Assembly (NCBI GenBank): GCA_964631605.1
Contig: CAZVYG010000004.1
Coordinates: forward strand, 66,023 to 130,022
Length of the DNA stretch: 64,000 nt
DNA from: JARKQH01 sp964631605
Lineage (GTDB): Bacteria > Verrucomicrobiota > Verrucomicrobiia > Limisphaerales > UBA8199
Direction: 5' to 3'
Positions within the stretch are counted from its first letter, which is position 1. Each line of letters begins with the position of its first letter. Positions 1-8,606 of the stretch are shown here, in pieces. A program made the position numbers and the translations under genes. The notes beneath the pieces are model-generated. The model worked only from the letters and a program-made list of their open reading frames with translations, ran no database searches and was not told the DNA's origin.

Positions 1-512
1 CCTGCGTTGACGCACGCGGCGAAGTTGGTGCCCGGTGTGAGGTGCAGCACGTCGGTGGTGTCCCAGCGTGGCGGGCCCGGTTTTTGATAATTCGAGGAGA
101 TTCGATACTTGAGCAGGGCGGTTTCCCAGCGATTGGCGAGGATCACGGGCCAGACAAGCCATAGCCGTTTTTGCGGGTCCATGAACATGACGGGGTTGGT
201 ATCTGGATAGCCCGGAGTGTCCGCCAGGAGAAAGGGCGCGCTCCAGCCGCGCGCGTTCTTTGGCTTGCGGGAGCCTAGGATGCGGACATCGTCAGCGGTA
301 CGTTCGCCGGAGCCGTTGTACCAGCAGACCAGCAGGTCGCCGTTGGGGCATTCGACGACGCAGGAGGAATGGTTGTGCCAATGTTCGAGGGGGAAAATCA
401 GTGCCGAGTTGAGGAAGGGTTTTTCCGCGCGCCCCGGGGCCGGTCCTGCGCCGCAGGCGAACGCGGCAGCGAGCCAGGCGATGAGCAGGAGACATTTCGC
501 TGGTTGATTCAT
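1..512 (-). CDS. Sialidase-like exported protein, N-terminal part only
   Basis: The frame opens at ATG (512-510) and runs off the left edge after about 170 codons. It starts with a signal peptide (hydrophobic core LLLIAWLAAAFACG). The segment HNHSSCVVECPNGDLLVCW matches the beginning of exo-sialidase/BNR beta-propellers found in planctomycetes and verrucomicrobia, which act on glycans outside the cytoplasm. The catalytic Asp and Tyr residues and the Asp boxes would lie beyond the edge, so the activity is not shown. Its ATG overlaps the stop of the upstream HAD gene (ATGA), so the two are translationally coupled and it is the last visible gene of a minus-strand operon. Confidence 0.7.
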   Translation of the reverse strand, partial: MNQPAKCLLLIAWLAAAFACGAGPAPGRAEKPFLNSALIFPLEHWHNHSSCVVECPNGDLLVCWYNGSGERTADDVRILGSRKPKNARGWSAPFLLADTPGYPDTNPVMFMDPQKRLWLVWPVILANRWETALLKYRISSNYQKPGPPRWDTTDVLHLTPGTNFAACVNA

Positions 513-1369
513 ATTCCAAGTATCATTTGCAGGAGAGGTTTCGCATCTCGAAAATCGGGGATTACCACGTCCGCCCCCACTCCGACCAGGCGCTGGCGTT
601 TCCACTCGTCGAATTGACCGGAGCCGTTGTTGGCCTCGTCGCTGGCCACCGCCACCGCCAGGCCGCCGACCTCCTTCGTGTTCTGAATCTCGACGTACCC
701 GTCACCGAACGAGAGCAACTGATCGCCGGGAATTCTGTTTTCGCGGAGGATGCGTTCGATCACCATTTTCTTGGAGAATTGCTTGTAGTCGTCGAGTGCC
801 CCGTAGATGTGGCGCCCGAAATAGCGGGTGAGATCAAGCAGCTCGGCTTCCTGTTTTACGAAGCCCTTGTCCGTGCCGCTGGCGAGGTAAAGCGTGAGGC
901 CGCGGCTGCGCAGGAGTTCGAGGAAGGAGCGGGCGCCGCAGACGAGGCAATCATCGGGGTGCAGCGCGCCGGAGCGCAAGCCCTCCAGGCGATGGCGGAT
1001 TTTCTGGTCCAGGCGCCGCAGGTATTCATGCTTGTACCAGAGCGGATCGCGCGGGTTTCCGCCGCGTTCCTGGACGCGCTGGGCCAACTGGATCATTTGA
1101 TAGATCGTCTGCTTGCCGTTGAGGCGCATGATGTCGTCGTAGGCAAGCTGGCGGCGCGTTTCCTCGGTTTCATCCGGCAGAGGCGGCAGCATTTCGACAA
1201 ACATGGGCACCATGACCTCGGGCCAGCCCTGGCGGATGAGCGAGAGCGTGCCGTCCCAGTCGAACAGCACATGGCTGATCTGAGGCCTTGGCTTGAACTG
1301 CGGGCTGAATTCAACGCGGCCGGTGAATGGCGTGGGCTGGTGTGGAATATCAGAAGTTGGTCTGTTCAT
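509..1369 (-). CDS. HAD-superfamily hydrolase
   Basis: Likely a cytoplasmic phosphatase of about 286 residues. From the ATG at 1369, motif I is FDWDGT with the nucleophile Asp37 and acid/base Asp39. Motif II is LASGTD, a Lys follows in the DDYKQFSKK stretch, and motif IV is FGDGYVEI. A large helical cap lies between motifs I and II, as in the beta-phosphoglucomutase/phosphoglycolate phosphatase type. The substrate is not evident, though neighbours suggest a sugar phosphate. An ATG at 1459 would leave only 6 bp after the preceding stop, but its 30 extra residues look non-conserved, so 1369 is preferred. The stop overlaps the start of the sialidase-like gene by 4 bp. Confidence 0.8.
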   Translation of the reverse strand: MNRPTSDIPHQPTPFTGRVEFSPQFKPRPQISHVLFDWDGTLSLIRQGWPEVMVPMFVEMLPPLPDETEETRRQLAYDDIMRLNGKQTIYQMIQLAQRVQERGGNPRDPLWYKHEYLRRLDQKIRHRLEGLRSGALHPDDCLVCGARSFLELLRSRGLTLYLASGTDKGFVKQEAELLDLTRYFGRHIYGALDDYKQFSKKMVIERILRENRIPGDQLLSFGDGYVEIQNTKEVGGLAVAVASDEANNGSGQFDEWKRQRLVGVGADVVIPDFRDAKPLLQMILGI

Positions 1370-1465
1370 TTGAAATCGTGCCGTGGGACGAGCGTTCCCA
1401 CCTGGGTTATGTCCAAGACCGGCGGTGCAAGCGCTTATTTCGTGTTGCCCCATTGACATCGTGAT

Positions 1466-3626
1466 TCAGTGGCGGAGAACGCGGGTTTCGCCTTTTTTCA
1501 GGGATAGGTTAAGTGCGGGGCCATTGCCAAGGGCATGGCCGCTCAACGCATCATAAACTGGCGCGCGGCGGCCGGTGTCAAGAGCCACGGGGCCATCCTG
1601 GGCGGCGTGAAGCGCCAAAATCGGGCCGTTGTCATACACATTGCAATCGGTTTGCGTATAAAGGTGAACGCCGGCCCGGCGGGCGGCCAGACGCAGGAGG
1701 TCGGAGCTCAGGCCGGGGGCGCCGACGAACAGCGAACAGCCCCGGCCTGTTTTGCGCATCGCCACGGCCGGCGAACCATCCGGATAGGTCGCCAGGATTT
1801 CGTGCGGGGCCGCGTCGGCGGCAGCAAACAGGGGGGTAACGGCTGCCTCGACCCCGAAAGCATTCTGGAGCCCAAGTTGTCTCCCGGCCGCGGTAGGCGT
1901 TGCCCAGGCGGGCGCGCGGGGGTGAAACCGGGGCCAAATGAAAGCCGGTCAGTTCACGCATCGCTTCAGGCGATTCGCGGTTGGTGTCGTAAAGGCCGGG
2001 CGCGTAGCACCAGATGCGAAATGCGTGCCGGGTGTGGCGATCGAGGTTCCGGCGTTGGGCGGCTGAAAGGTGCCAGGCGTTTAGAAAGACGTAGAGCCTG
2101 GCCGCGACCCGGCCTCGAAGGACATCATCCAGGAGGTATTGGCCATAAGGAGCGCCCAGGCGCCCCAAGGGCCGCCGCACCTGATAAATGCCTGGCTCGG
2201 TAACCGTCCAGGCGCTGGCGGAAGTTGCGAGCATGGATTGCTCGTCAATGACCGCCGCGACCTGGGGTTTGAAAGGCAAGGGTTGATCCAGAAAGAGGCG
2301 GTCCACGCTCTCCATAAGTTTCATTTCCTCCCACAGGCGTGGATCGTTAAACCAACCTGTCATGGCCAGGTCCATCCACCAGGTGGCGAAATTGCGAGTG
2401 GCCTCCTGGGCCACATTTCGCCTCAGCATCGCAAGGGTTTCCTCCGCGTCGCGCGCCCCGTCAATCGCGCCGGGAAAGTTTCCGGTTCCGAGGTGCGTGC
2501 GGGTGTCGTCCTCGACCAGCCACAGTTTGCCGGCGAGGACAACGCTTTCGGCGGCGGTCATGGCGGGGGCGCTGCCTCCCATTCCGCGATCAAAATAGGA
2601 AATGGGCGAGGCCACCACCGCATGGTGTTGCTGCGAGCCGTCGTCCCACGTCATAACCGCCTCCGGGTGAGCCTTGCGCCACCACTCGGGTGGTTCCGCG
2701 CCGAATCGCGGGATTAGCAGGGCACGCGGGTTGGCTTGGAGAACCTGGGCGCAGGCGTGGTCAACCGCGGTCCAATCCGCAGTCTGTCCCGGAGCCGGCC
2801 ACGGCAGGTCTATCGGAAAGCTGACGAAGTCCACCCCCGCCTGAGCCGCCATTTGAATCTGGGCTTCGAAGGCGCCGGGAGGGCCACCCAGCAGAACAAA
2901 GGGATTGCCGGGCCGATAGACTGCAACGGTCAAATCGCGCGCTGGTTCCGCTTTGGCCCAAAAGGAGACGCGGTAGCGTTGGCCGCGGAGGATTTCGAGA
3001 TTGGGCAGGTGATAGATGTGCCAGTCGGGCCAGGGGCCGGCAGGCGGCTGCCTGAGCGTCACGTGCAGGCCGGCAGAACTGGTTGCTCCGATGGAGGGTT
3101 TTACCGCCACGGTGCCCACAGTGTTCGCCGGGTCGGGAGGCCAGGTGGTCCAGTCGCGCGCAAACGATTCCGGCCCCCCCTCGAAGTCGGAGATGGGCGC
3201 AAGGTCTTTGCCGGACGCGAGCTCGACGATGCGGATGTCGTCGAGGCAAGCCTCCCCGGGAACCCGGCCGAACCGAAAATGCAAGGTGCCCTTGCCCTGA
3301 GCCTCTTCTCGGGCGACAAAGTCGAACTCGACGCGGCGGCCCTGGGGCTCGATGCGGATTGGCGCCGAACCCGGCCCGCCAAAGAACATGCGGGCTCGAA
3401 CAGGGTGGCCATTGACGAGCAATCGGGGCGCGCCGGAGCGACTCTCGACCCGAACAGTCAGGTTGGCGCCGGGCCCGTGGGCGGCAAGAGCTGGGCGGGT
3501 GAACGCCGCCAGGACGACGGCAAGCAGCCACGGAGCGAAACCGTGGCCTCGCCAGAGATGAGTGGCAAAGCGGAGGTCCGGGGAACTATTGAAAAGTTTC
3601 AGCATCCGGGCGAAGGCGTGTTTCAA
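1466..3626 (-). pseudogene. GH42-like glycoside hydrolase with frameshift and missing core
   Basis: Exported beta-galactosidase-like protein (TTG start at 3626 overlapping the previous stop as TTGA, or ATG at 3605). A hydrophobic leader (WLLAVVLAAFTRPALA) is followed by a CBM-like beta-sandwich and the start of a TIM barrel. Two defects are seen. First, the frame is lost near 1918-1922, a run of five G (C on the coding strand). Dropping one base joins ...HLAPVSP to ATPTAAGRQLGLQNAFGVEA and continues to a natural stop at 1466. Second, the text passes directly from HHAVVAS to PISYFDRGMGGSAP. From memory of the family, roughly 150-200 residues of barrel, including a catalytic Glu, normally lie between these motifs. 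The gene is probably inactive, unless both defects are assembly errors. Confidence 0.6.
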
Positions 3627-5287
3627 GGCGGATAGTGGAAGGGCAGCACGTCAGGGACGACGAAAACCCGGGTCGTAAATTTCAGCGGTGAGAGCCCGGC
3701 CCGGACGTAGGCTAATTCGACGAAAAAAGCCTTCCAACCTTGAACCGGCGGGGCCACTGTGCCGAGATAGCTGCCATGACTCTGATTGGTCAAAAGGGTG
3801 CTTTGCCACGCCGGGCCGATGGTGGCGAGGCGGAAATCGCGGGCGTTCGGGTTGACGGCCTGCCAGAGGCGGACTTCGCTGGGCGGGTCGGCGGGCACCA
3901 CGCGGACGGAGTTGGACGCGGCCAGGCTCCAGGAAAAGCGGGGCAGGGCCGTGTTGAAGACAATGGATTGGTAGCAGGCGGACAGCGTGGTGATGGCGTC
4001 GGCATTGAGCGAGTGGGAGGTGTTGGGAACGTATCGCAGATACTTAACGCCGGGCAAGTCATCGAAATAAAACTGCGAAGAATCCGGCAGAAAGAACTCG
4101 TCGCCGGTGGCGTTGATGATGAATTTGGGAATTGTGAGGCGCGCCCGGTAGGCATAGGGGTCCACGATGTCCATCAGCGCTTGGAACTGGGGGGTGCCCA
4201 TCCAGTTCATGATGCCCATGTTGACGTAGTCGTCAATGGCCGGAGCCCAAAAACCGTAAGCACTGTAGTGATGAATCATGGAAACCTCGACATTCAGCAC
4301 GTCAATGACCAGCGGGACAATGGCAACCACCCGGGGGTCCACCGCAGCGGTGGTCCAGGTGGTCCAGCCGCGCTTTGATGCTCCCGATACGACAAACCGG
4401 TTGACGGTGAGGTTTCCGGCGGCCGGGCTGGCGCAAAAAGCGGTGATGGCGTCCATCGCGCGGACCGCAGCCTTGGTCATGGGCAGGCGGGCGGGCCAGC
4501 GGTCGTCGCCCGTGCGGAGGTATTTGTCCCAGGTGTAGGCAATCAGCGAATCTTCGGTGCGCGAGATGGTTTCGCCGGCGAACGTGAGGGGCTGGTTGGG
4601 AATCATTTTGAGCTCGGCAACAACGCTGCCGGTGTCCAGAGCCATTTGGCGCAGGTTGGAATCGGCGCTCGAGGGCTGGGTGCCGGGGTTGCTCCCGCCG
4701 CTGATGAACAGGAGGCCGTGGGAGTTGGTGGTTGCGGTGGGCTTGACCAGGATCAGCCAATGCTTCCAGAGGGTGCGGTTGACGTCGTTGGTCGTGAGCC
4801 AGGCTTGGGATTGGAGTTCGAGGATGAAAGTGGTCTGGCCCGCGCCGGGAATTGTATTCAAGAGCGTGTAGGAATAGTTGGTGTCGGGGGCCGCCACATA
4901 GCGGTCCAGGGCCGTGCTGAGATCGCGCGACCGATAGAAGCGCTGGGAATTATTGGTGAAGGCATAGTCGGGCCAGACGGAGGCGGTGTTCGACTGGTAC
5001 AGAGTTGTCATTTCCTGCCAGTTCACAAGGTTGGTGGAGGTCTCGAGGCAATGCCAGCAGTTCGAACCGCCGGTCAGGATTAACCGGAGCAGTTGCTCGG
5101 CGGGAAAGACTCGGGCGTGGAGTTCGGTCGCGCGAACATCAGAGAGGACTGTCAGGCCGAGGCAAAGAGCCCCCGCCAACAGTGCAGCCGTCGCATGGCG
5201 GAGACCCCGGTTGAGAACCAACGGCTGCTGACATGACGCCGGGCGGCCTGCAAGGCTGGGGTGGGCTAGGAGTGGGCTTGGGTTCAC
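3623..5287 (-). CDS. PhoPQ-activated pathogenicity-related (PqaA-like) hydrolase
   Basis: A 554-residue exported protein of the PqaA family (alpha/beta-hydrolase fold, PF10142 type). It starts with GTG at 5287. A hydrophobic leader (ATAALLAGALCLGLTVL) is followed by a short 'NCWHCLETSTNLVNW' segment common in verrucomicrobial exported proteins, then the hydrolase. The family signature region VVSGASKRGWTTW carries the nucleophile-elbow Ser, and INATGDEFFLPDSS and NTSHSLN supply the likely acid and His. The true substrate of this family is unknown. It is the first gene of the minus-strand operon, and its stop overlaps or abuts the next start. Confidence 0.8.
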   Translation of the reverse strand: MNPSPLLAHPSLAGRPASCQQPLVLNRGLRHATAALLAGALCLGLTVLSDVRATELHARVFPAEQLLRLILTGGSNCWHCLETSTNLVNWQEMTTLYQSNTASVWPDYAFTNNSQRFYRSRDLSTALDRYVAAPDTNYSYTLLNTIPGAGQTTFILELQSQAWLTTNDVNRTLWKHWLILVKPTATTNSHGLLFISGGSNPGTQPSSADSNLRQMALDTGSVVAELKMIPNQPLTFAGETISRTEDSLIAYTWDKYLRTGDDRWPARLPMTKAAVRAMDAITAFCASPAAGNLTVNRFVVSGASKRGWTTWTTAAVDPRVVAIVPLVIDVLNVEVSMIHHYSAYGFWAPAIDDYVNMGIMNWMGTPQFQALMDIVDPYAYRARLTIPKFIINATGDEFFLPDSSQFYFDDLPGVKYLRYVPNTSHSLNADAITTLSACYQSIVFNTALPRFSWSLAASNSVRVVPADPPSEVRLWQAVNPNARDFRLATIGPAWQSTLLTNQSHGSYLGTVAPPVQGWKAFFVELAYVRAGLSPLKFTTRVFVVPDVLPFHYPP

Positions 5288-5288
5288 G

Positions 5289-5480
5289 ATGCTCTTATTA
5301 TGCCCTTGTCAGTACCCGGTTCAACTGCAAAGAACCGCCGCTCTTGGGCCCACGCGGGGGCTCCCGTGGTCCGATGTAGGGGGCCTGGTCCTCGGGCCAT
5401 GCAACTGGCAACAAGACACCAATGCGGCGGAACCGAAAGCTTTTTATCGCGTGATCGTTCCCTGGGTTTGGGAGCCTTGA
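5289..5480 (+). pseudogene. Remnant of an exported protein's C-terminus
   Basis: An open frame on the plus strand ends with QLQRTAALG..., WSDVGGLVLGPC and EPKAFYRVIVP before the stop. This is the kind of C-terminal module ('...FYRV') that ends many large exported proteins of this lineage, including the one at 26287-34662. Nothing upstream continues it: the sequence passes straight into the start of the opposite-strand PqaA-like gene. It is therefore read as the tail of a gene truncated by rearrangement. The alternative is chance resemblance of a short frame. Confidence 0.35.
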
Positions 5481-5495
5481 GCGGACGCGTCCGCT
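5480..5495. repeat. Perfect 16-bp palindrome
   Basis: AGCGGACGCGTCCGCT is perfectly self-complementary and is followed by TTT on the plus strand. It can form a 6-bp stem with a CGCG loop just after the stop of the 5289-5480 remnant. It could be an old terminator or a protein-binding palindrome. Confidence 0.4.
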
Positions 5496-5866
5496 TTTCC
5501 CGGCAACCGCAACAGCCCGTTGTGGAGAAGGAGCATCGCGGGCATGCCCCCTTCGGCCTTTGTGCGGCTCCGGGGCACACTCCGGCCCGGATGGTAGCGC
5601 CTGGGAGTAGTTGAGTGGTAAAAATGCCGAGCAGTGAGAGCAAACCAATCAAATGAAACCAATCCCGCAGAGCCTGGAAACCTAAGTTGATTTTTCTTGT
5701 CCAAGGGATAGGGCCCACCTCTGGGTTCCAGCCGGTCCCGGCGCGGGTACGCCGGAAAGGGGTGTTGCGCCGGAAAGGGGTTGCTTGGGCCTAAGGTCTC
5801 GCATACATAGTTTCTTTCCTTTTCGCATTCGGCTATTTGTGGAGCGATCAGTGGTTGGTTCGCCGC
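5496..5866. other. Non-coding stretch with short direct repeat
   Basis: No convincing gene. CGCCGGAAAGGGG occurs twice, 18 bp apart (5750-5762 and 5768-5780). A start-less hydrophobic frame (5795-5923, containing AYIVSFLFAFGYLWSDQWLV) runs into the attC-like site that follows. It may be the 3' end of a truncated cassette gene. Confidence 0.4.
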
Positions 5867-5990
5867 GCCCAACGACGCGCTTCAGGCCACAGCCGCCCCG
5901 CCGATGGGCCGCCCCGTTTATGAGACTCGGCTATCATCATTGCAGTCTGAGTGCCGGTCCGGCGGCAGTCGGCAAGCTTGCTCGTTAGGC
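5867..5990 (+). mobile_element. attC-like cassette recombination site (plus orientation)
   Basis: It begins with GCCCAAC (5867-5873) and ends with GTTAGGC (5984-5990), the R'' and R' core pair of an integron attC site. Inside, GCGCTTCAGGCC...AGCCGCC faces GGCGGC...GGCAAGC, giving an imperfect stem. The end AAGCTTGCTCGTTAGGC closely matches the end of the site at 9000-9125 (GAGCTTGGACGTTAGGC). Its L arms pair less cleanly than those of the two sites at 8.5-9.1 kb, so it is less certain. A 35-codon membrane-peptide gene starts 2 bp after it, as in a cassette. Confidence 0.5.
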
Positions 5991-5992
5991 GT

Positions 5993-6100
5993 ATGTTAGG
6001 CGTCGGTTTTCTATTGCTCTTTGGTCTACTGGCACTAGTTGGCGCTTGGTTTGTGAATTTCGCAGTCGGTCTGTTGAGTGGTCAGCAGGCTTGTTATTGA
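5993..6100 (+). CDS. Small hydrophobic membrane peptide (35 aa)
   Basis: ATG at 5993 opens a 35-codon frame beginning MLGVGFLLLFGLLALVGAWF and ending ...SGQQACY before TGA. One transmembrane helix occupies most of it. It starts immediately after the GTTAGGC core of the attC-like site, the usual placing of a cassette gene. No homologue is recognised. It could be a chance frame, but the position and the clean hydrophobic composition favour a real gene. VapB starts 45 bp downstream on the same strand. Confidence 0.4.
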   Translation: MLGVGFLLLFGLLALVGAWFVNFAVGLLSGQQACY

Positions 6101-6145
6101 GTGGGAGGTTGACAGCGGGCACCAAAGCGTGTCACAGTGAGACAC

Positions 6146-6412
6146 ATGAAAACGGTGACGATCCGGGAACTCCACAGCCGGACGGGCGAGTTGGTCCGGC
6201 AAGCCTCCTGGCATGGCGAGATTCGAATAACAGACAATGGCCGGGTGGTCGCCAGGATTTTGCCCGAGGCCGAGCCGGCGCCAGTCCCCTACTTTGCCCG
6301 ACGCCATTACGTCAGCCCCAGAGTCAAAAAGGCCATTGAGAGCGGCCGATTAGGTCGGGGCGGCACCGACAGCACGGCGGCCATTTCCGCGGACCGGGAG
6401 GACCGGGTTTAA
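6146..6412 (+). CDS. Phd/YefM-family antitoxin (VapB-like)
   Basis: An 88-residue protein starting MKTVTIRELHSRTGELVRQA, the typical N-terminal DNA-binding fold of Phd/YefM antitoxins, followed by the GEIRITDNGRVVARILP strand segment. The C-terminus (RRHYVSPRVKKAIESGRLG) would bind and neutralise the toxin. A GTG at 6137 is in frame, but the family starts at the ATG chosen here. Stop and next start overlap (TAATG), so toxin and antitoxin are translationally coupled. Such pairs normally repress their own promoter, which should lie in 6101-6145. Its position just after a cassette-like site fits the frequent carriage of toxin-antitoxin pairs by mobile DNA. Confidence 0.85.
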   Translation: MKTVTIRELHSRTGELVRQASWHGEIRITDNGRVVARILPEAEPAPVPYFARRHYVSPRVKKAIESGRLGRGGTDSTAAISADREDRV

Positions 6413-6840
6413 TGCTCTACTTTGATTCGGCCTACCTGGTGCGCTTGTATCTGGGCGACCCGGGCTGGGAAGCCGTGCGAGCTTTGGCTAGGACCGACCG
6501 CGTGGCTTGTTCGCTGCACGGGCAGGCCGAACTCATCGCGGCCTTCCATCGCAAACTGCGGGAAGGCGCACTGACCCGCCAGAATTTCAATGACAGCCTC
6601 CGCCAATTTGAAGCGGACTGCGCCGAGCGGGCCTACGAGTGGCTGCCCCTTTCGCCTGGCGTCGTGGCGCGCCTGCTTAAGGCCTACGCAGCGCTACCCG
6701 CCACGGTTCAGTTGCGCGCCGCCGATGCCATCCATTTGGCAAGTGCCGCCGAGCACGGCCTGAAAGAGGTCCACTCGAATGATACGCGCCTGCTGGCCGC
6801 TTCCCATCACTTCGGTCTGAGAGGCGTCAACATCATCTAA
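6412..6840 (+). CDS. vapC: PIN-domain toxin (VapC-like)
   Basis: A 142-residue PIN-domain protein, expected to be a Mg2+-dependent ribonuclease held inactive by the preceding antitoxin. The four acidic positions are visible: Asp5 in YFDSAYLV, Glu40 in QAELIAAF, Asp105 in RAADAIHLA and Asp124 in SNDTRLL. Full family length, no disruption. It overlaps the antitoxin stop by one base. The RNA target cannot be told from sequence. The stop region (ATCTAAC) resembles half of an attC site, but no partner core follows. Confidence 0.85.
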   Translation: MLYFDSAYLVRLYLGDPGWEAVRALARTDRVACSLHGQAELIAAFHRKLREGALTRQNFNDSLRQFEADCAERAYEWLPLSPGVVARLLKAYAALPATVQLRAADAIHLASAAEHGLKEVHSNDTRLLAASHHFGLRGVNII

Positions 6841-6893
6841 CCATTACCCCGGGCCGGGGACGTGTTATTGCGCGACGCAGAATCAGTAACAAG

Positions 6894-7910
6894 ATGAAGA
6901 ACCTACCTTTTCTGATGTCTGTTACTTTCTGCATCCACGCATCGGCGGCAAAGGGCGGCGGATTCCTGTTCACCACGTTCAGAGACGAGACCACGCCGAT
7001 GTCCGAGCAGATCTACATGGCCATCAGCGAGGACGGCAGGCAGTGGAAGGCGCTGAAGGACGGCAACCCCGTGCTGGTGAGCGACGTGGGCGAAAAAGGC
7101 GTGCGCGATTCATTTCTTCTGCGGTCACACGACGGGAAGAAGGTCTGGCTGATCGCCACCGATCTGTGCGTCAACAGGAACAGGGACTGGCGTCGGCACA
7201 CGCGTGCGGGAAGCCGGTCCATCGTCGTCTGGGAATCGAGCGATCTGGTGCATTGGTCGCCGCCGCGGCTGGCGCCGGTCGCTCCCGAGGACGCCGGGTG
7301 TGCCTGGGCGCCAGAAGCGATCTACGATGAAGAGGCCGGCGATTATCTGGTGTACTGGGCTTCGACAACCAAGAGCGACAACTTCTCCAAGCAGCGCATC
7401 TGGGCGGCTCGCACCAAGGATTTCCTTACGTTCGACAAGCCCTTTGTCTATGTCGAGAAGCCCAATCATGTCATTGACATCAACCTCGTACGCGATGGCG
7501 ACACCTATTATCGCTTCATAAAGGATGACCAGGAAAAGTCGGTCAGCATGGCGAGCAGCAAGAAGCTCATGGGGCCTTGGCAGGAGGTGCAGCAGTTCAC
7601 GGCCGGGAAGGGAAAGAACTTCGAAGGCCCGATCTGCTTTCAGTTGAAGGCGGCTGCTGATGGCCAGCCGCCGGAGTGGTGTCTGCTGCTGGATAATGTC
7701 AGCGACCGAATTGGCCCCGGGGCGTTCGGCTACATGCCGTTTATCAGCCATGACCTGAGCAGTGGCCAATTTGCACGCGCCACCGACTTCCGCTTCCCGT
7801 ATCCGCTTCGCCACGGTTCCGTGCTGCCGATCACGGCAGCGGAGTTGGGACTCCTCAAGTCGGCTTATCTCGCCCCGCCGAGACCCGCGACTCCGGCAAG
7901 CGCTCGTTGA
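6894..7910 (+). CDS. Secreted GH43-like five-bladed propeller protein
   Basis: A 338-residue exported protein. The signal peptide is MKNLPFLMSVTFCIHASAA. Repeats such as YMAISEDGRQWKAL, RSIVVWESSDLVHWS and CAWAPEAIYDEEAGDYLVYW are typical blades of GH43/GH62-type hydrolases acting on arabino- or xylo-oligosaccharides. WAPE supplies the usual propeller Glu, and KNFEGPICF probably carries the general acid Glu. GH43 members vary greatly in substrate, so only the fold is assigned. It stands alone between a toxin-antitoxin pair and a cassette cluster. About 285 bp after it (7911-8196) hold nothing recognisable. Confidence 0.75.
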   Translation: MKNLPFLMSVTFCIHASAAKGGGFLFTTFRDETTPMSEQIYMAISEDGRQWKALKDGNPVLVSDVGEKGVRDSFLLRSHDGKKVWLIATDLCVNRNRDWRRHTRAGSRSIVVWESSDLVHWSPPRLAPVAPEDAGCAWAPEAIYDEEAGDYLVYWASTTKSDNFSKQRIWAARTKDFLTFDKPFVYVEKPNHVIDINLVRDGDTYYRFIKDDQEKSVSMASSKKLMGPWQEVQQFTAGKGKNFEGPICFQLKAAADGQPPEWCLLLDNVSDRIGPGAFGYMPFISHDLSSGQFARATDFRFPYPLRHGSVLPITAAELGLLKSAYLAPPRPATPASAR

Positions 7911-8196
7911 GCGACGATGACGCCGCTCGCGGTGTACAGATCCTGTCAAGCCCACCTCGTTCGATGACCTGTTCCGAGTCGAGAACGGCACGATATACGT
8001 GTCACGGGGCGCGCAAAACCGGTCACTCGGGGGCGCGTTGGGGTGAGTTGAAAACCGGCCATTTTGGGCCAGATGGGATCGGCCATTTACTGATCCGTGC
8101 ATAAAGAAGTAAAGCGGGCTCAGGTGTGGATAGGCAGTCACCCGCGAAGCGCTTAGTACGAGCGAGCGCGTAAGGAGCGGATTCTTATCAGTTTTT

Positions 8197-8499
8197 TCAT
8201 ACAACACCTCGACTGTGCAACAGGTAGAGTGTCAAGCCAAGAATCGTGAAACCAACAAACCACATGATAAGCGTGATCTTCAGCCACAGGACGAGGCGCT
8301 GGTGAAGGTGTGCAGCGTAGGGATCAGTTTGGCGCAAGGAGCGAATCCGCTCTGCAGCGCCCCGTGACAAGAGCGAGATACCAGTCCTTCGGGCGTAAAG
8401 CAGCTTGCGAAGGTTGAAGTTCATGAACACTAACCAAGGGGCGAGAAAGACGAGGACCTCGTATGCAGCAATGTAGGGAGTTGGGGCGATTGGCTTCAT
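8197..8499 (-). CDS. Small two-helix membrane protein (cassette gene)
   Basis: A 100-residue protein with two clear transmembrane helices (AYEVLVFLAPWLVFMNF and LKITLIMWFVGFTILGLTLY) separated by a basic, probably cytoplasmic, loop with many Arg residues. No family is recognised. The ATG lies 9 bp after the GTTAGGT core of the attC-like site at 8508-8599 on the same strand, so it looks like the next cassette in the array. No attC follows its stop, so either the array ends here or the last site is lost. Confidence 0.55.
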   Translation of the reverse strand: MKPIAPTPYIAAYEVLVFLAPWLVFMNFNLRKLLYARRTGISLLSRGAAERIRSLRQTDPYAAHLHQRLVLWLKITLIMWFVGFTILGLTLYLLHSRGVV

Positions 8500-8507
8500 T
8501 GACTCGC

Positions 8508-8599
8508 ACCTAACGACAAAAGCTCAGCGACCCGGCGCACGGGATGGGACGATTGCAACCACGACGCCATGCCGGGTTCGCTGAAGCGCATGGTTAGGC
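8508..8599 (-). mobile_element. attC-like cassette recombination site
   Basis: Read on the minus strand it starts GCCTAAC (8599-8593) and ends GTTAGGT (8514-8508), matching R'' (RYYYAAC) and R' (GTTRRRY). The inner arms GCTTCAGCGAACCCGGC and GCCGGGTCGCTGAGC pair fully except for one extra T and one extra A in the first arm. Such extrahelical bases are the hallmark that lets IntI choose the bottom strand. The loop between arms is about 30 nt. It lies 7 bp after the stop of the 8607-8990 gene, as in a cassette. Confidence 0.75.
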
Positions 8600-8606
8600 G
8601 CACAGG

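Noticed and set aside
1918..1922. Programmed ribosomal frameshift in the GH42-like gene
   Set aside because: There is no slippery heptamer with a downstream structure, and the gene also lacks part of its core, so damage or error is simpler.
5284..5718. A 144-codon minus-strand frame upstream of the PqaA-like gene
   Set aside because: Composition is Arg/Pro/Cys-rich without domain or clear start signal, and it overlaps the plus-strand exported-protein remnant. A single hydrophobic stretch near its start is not enough.
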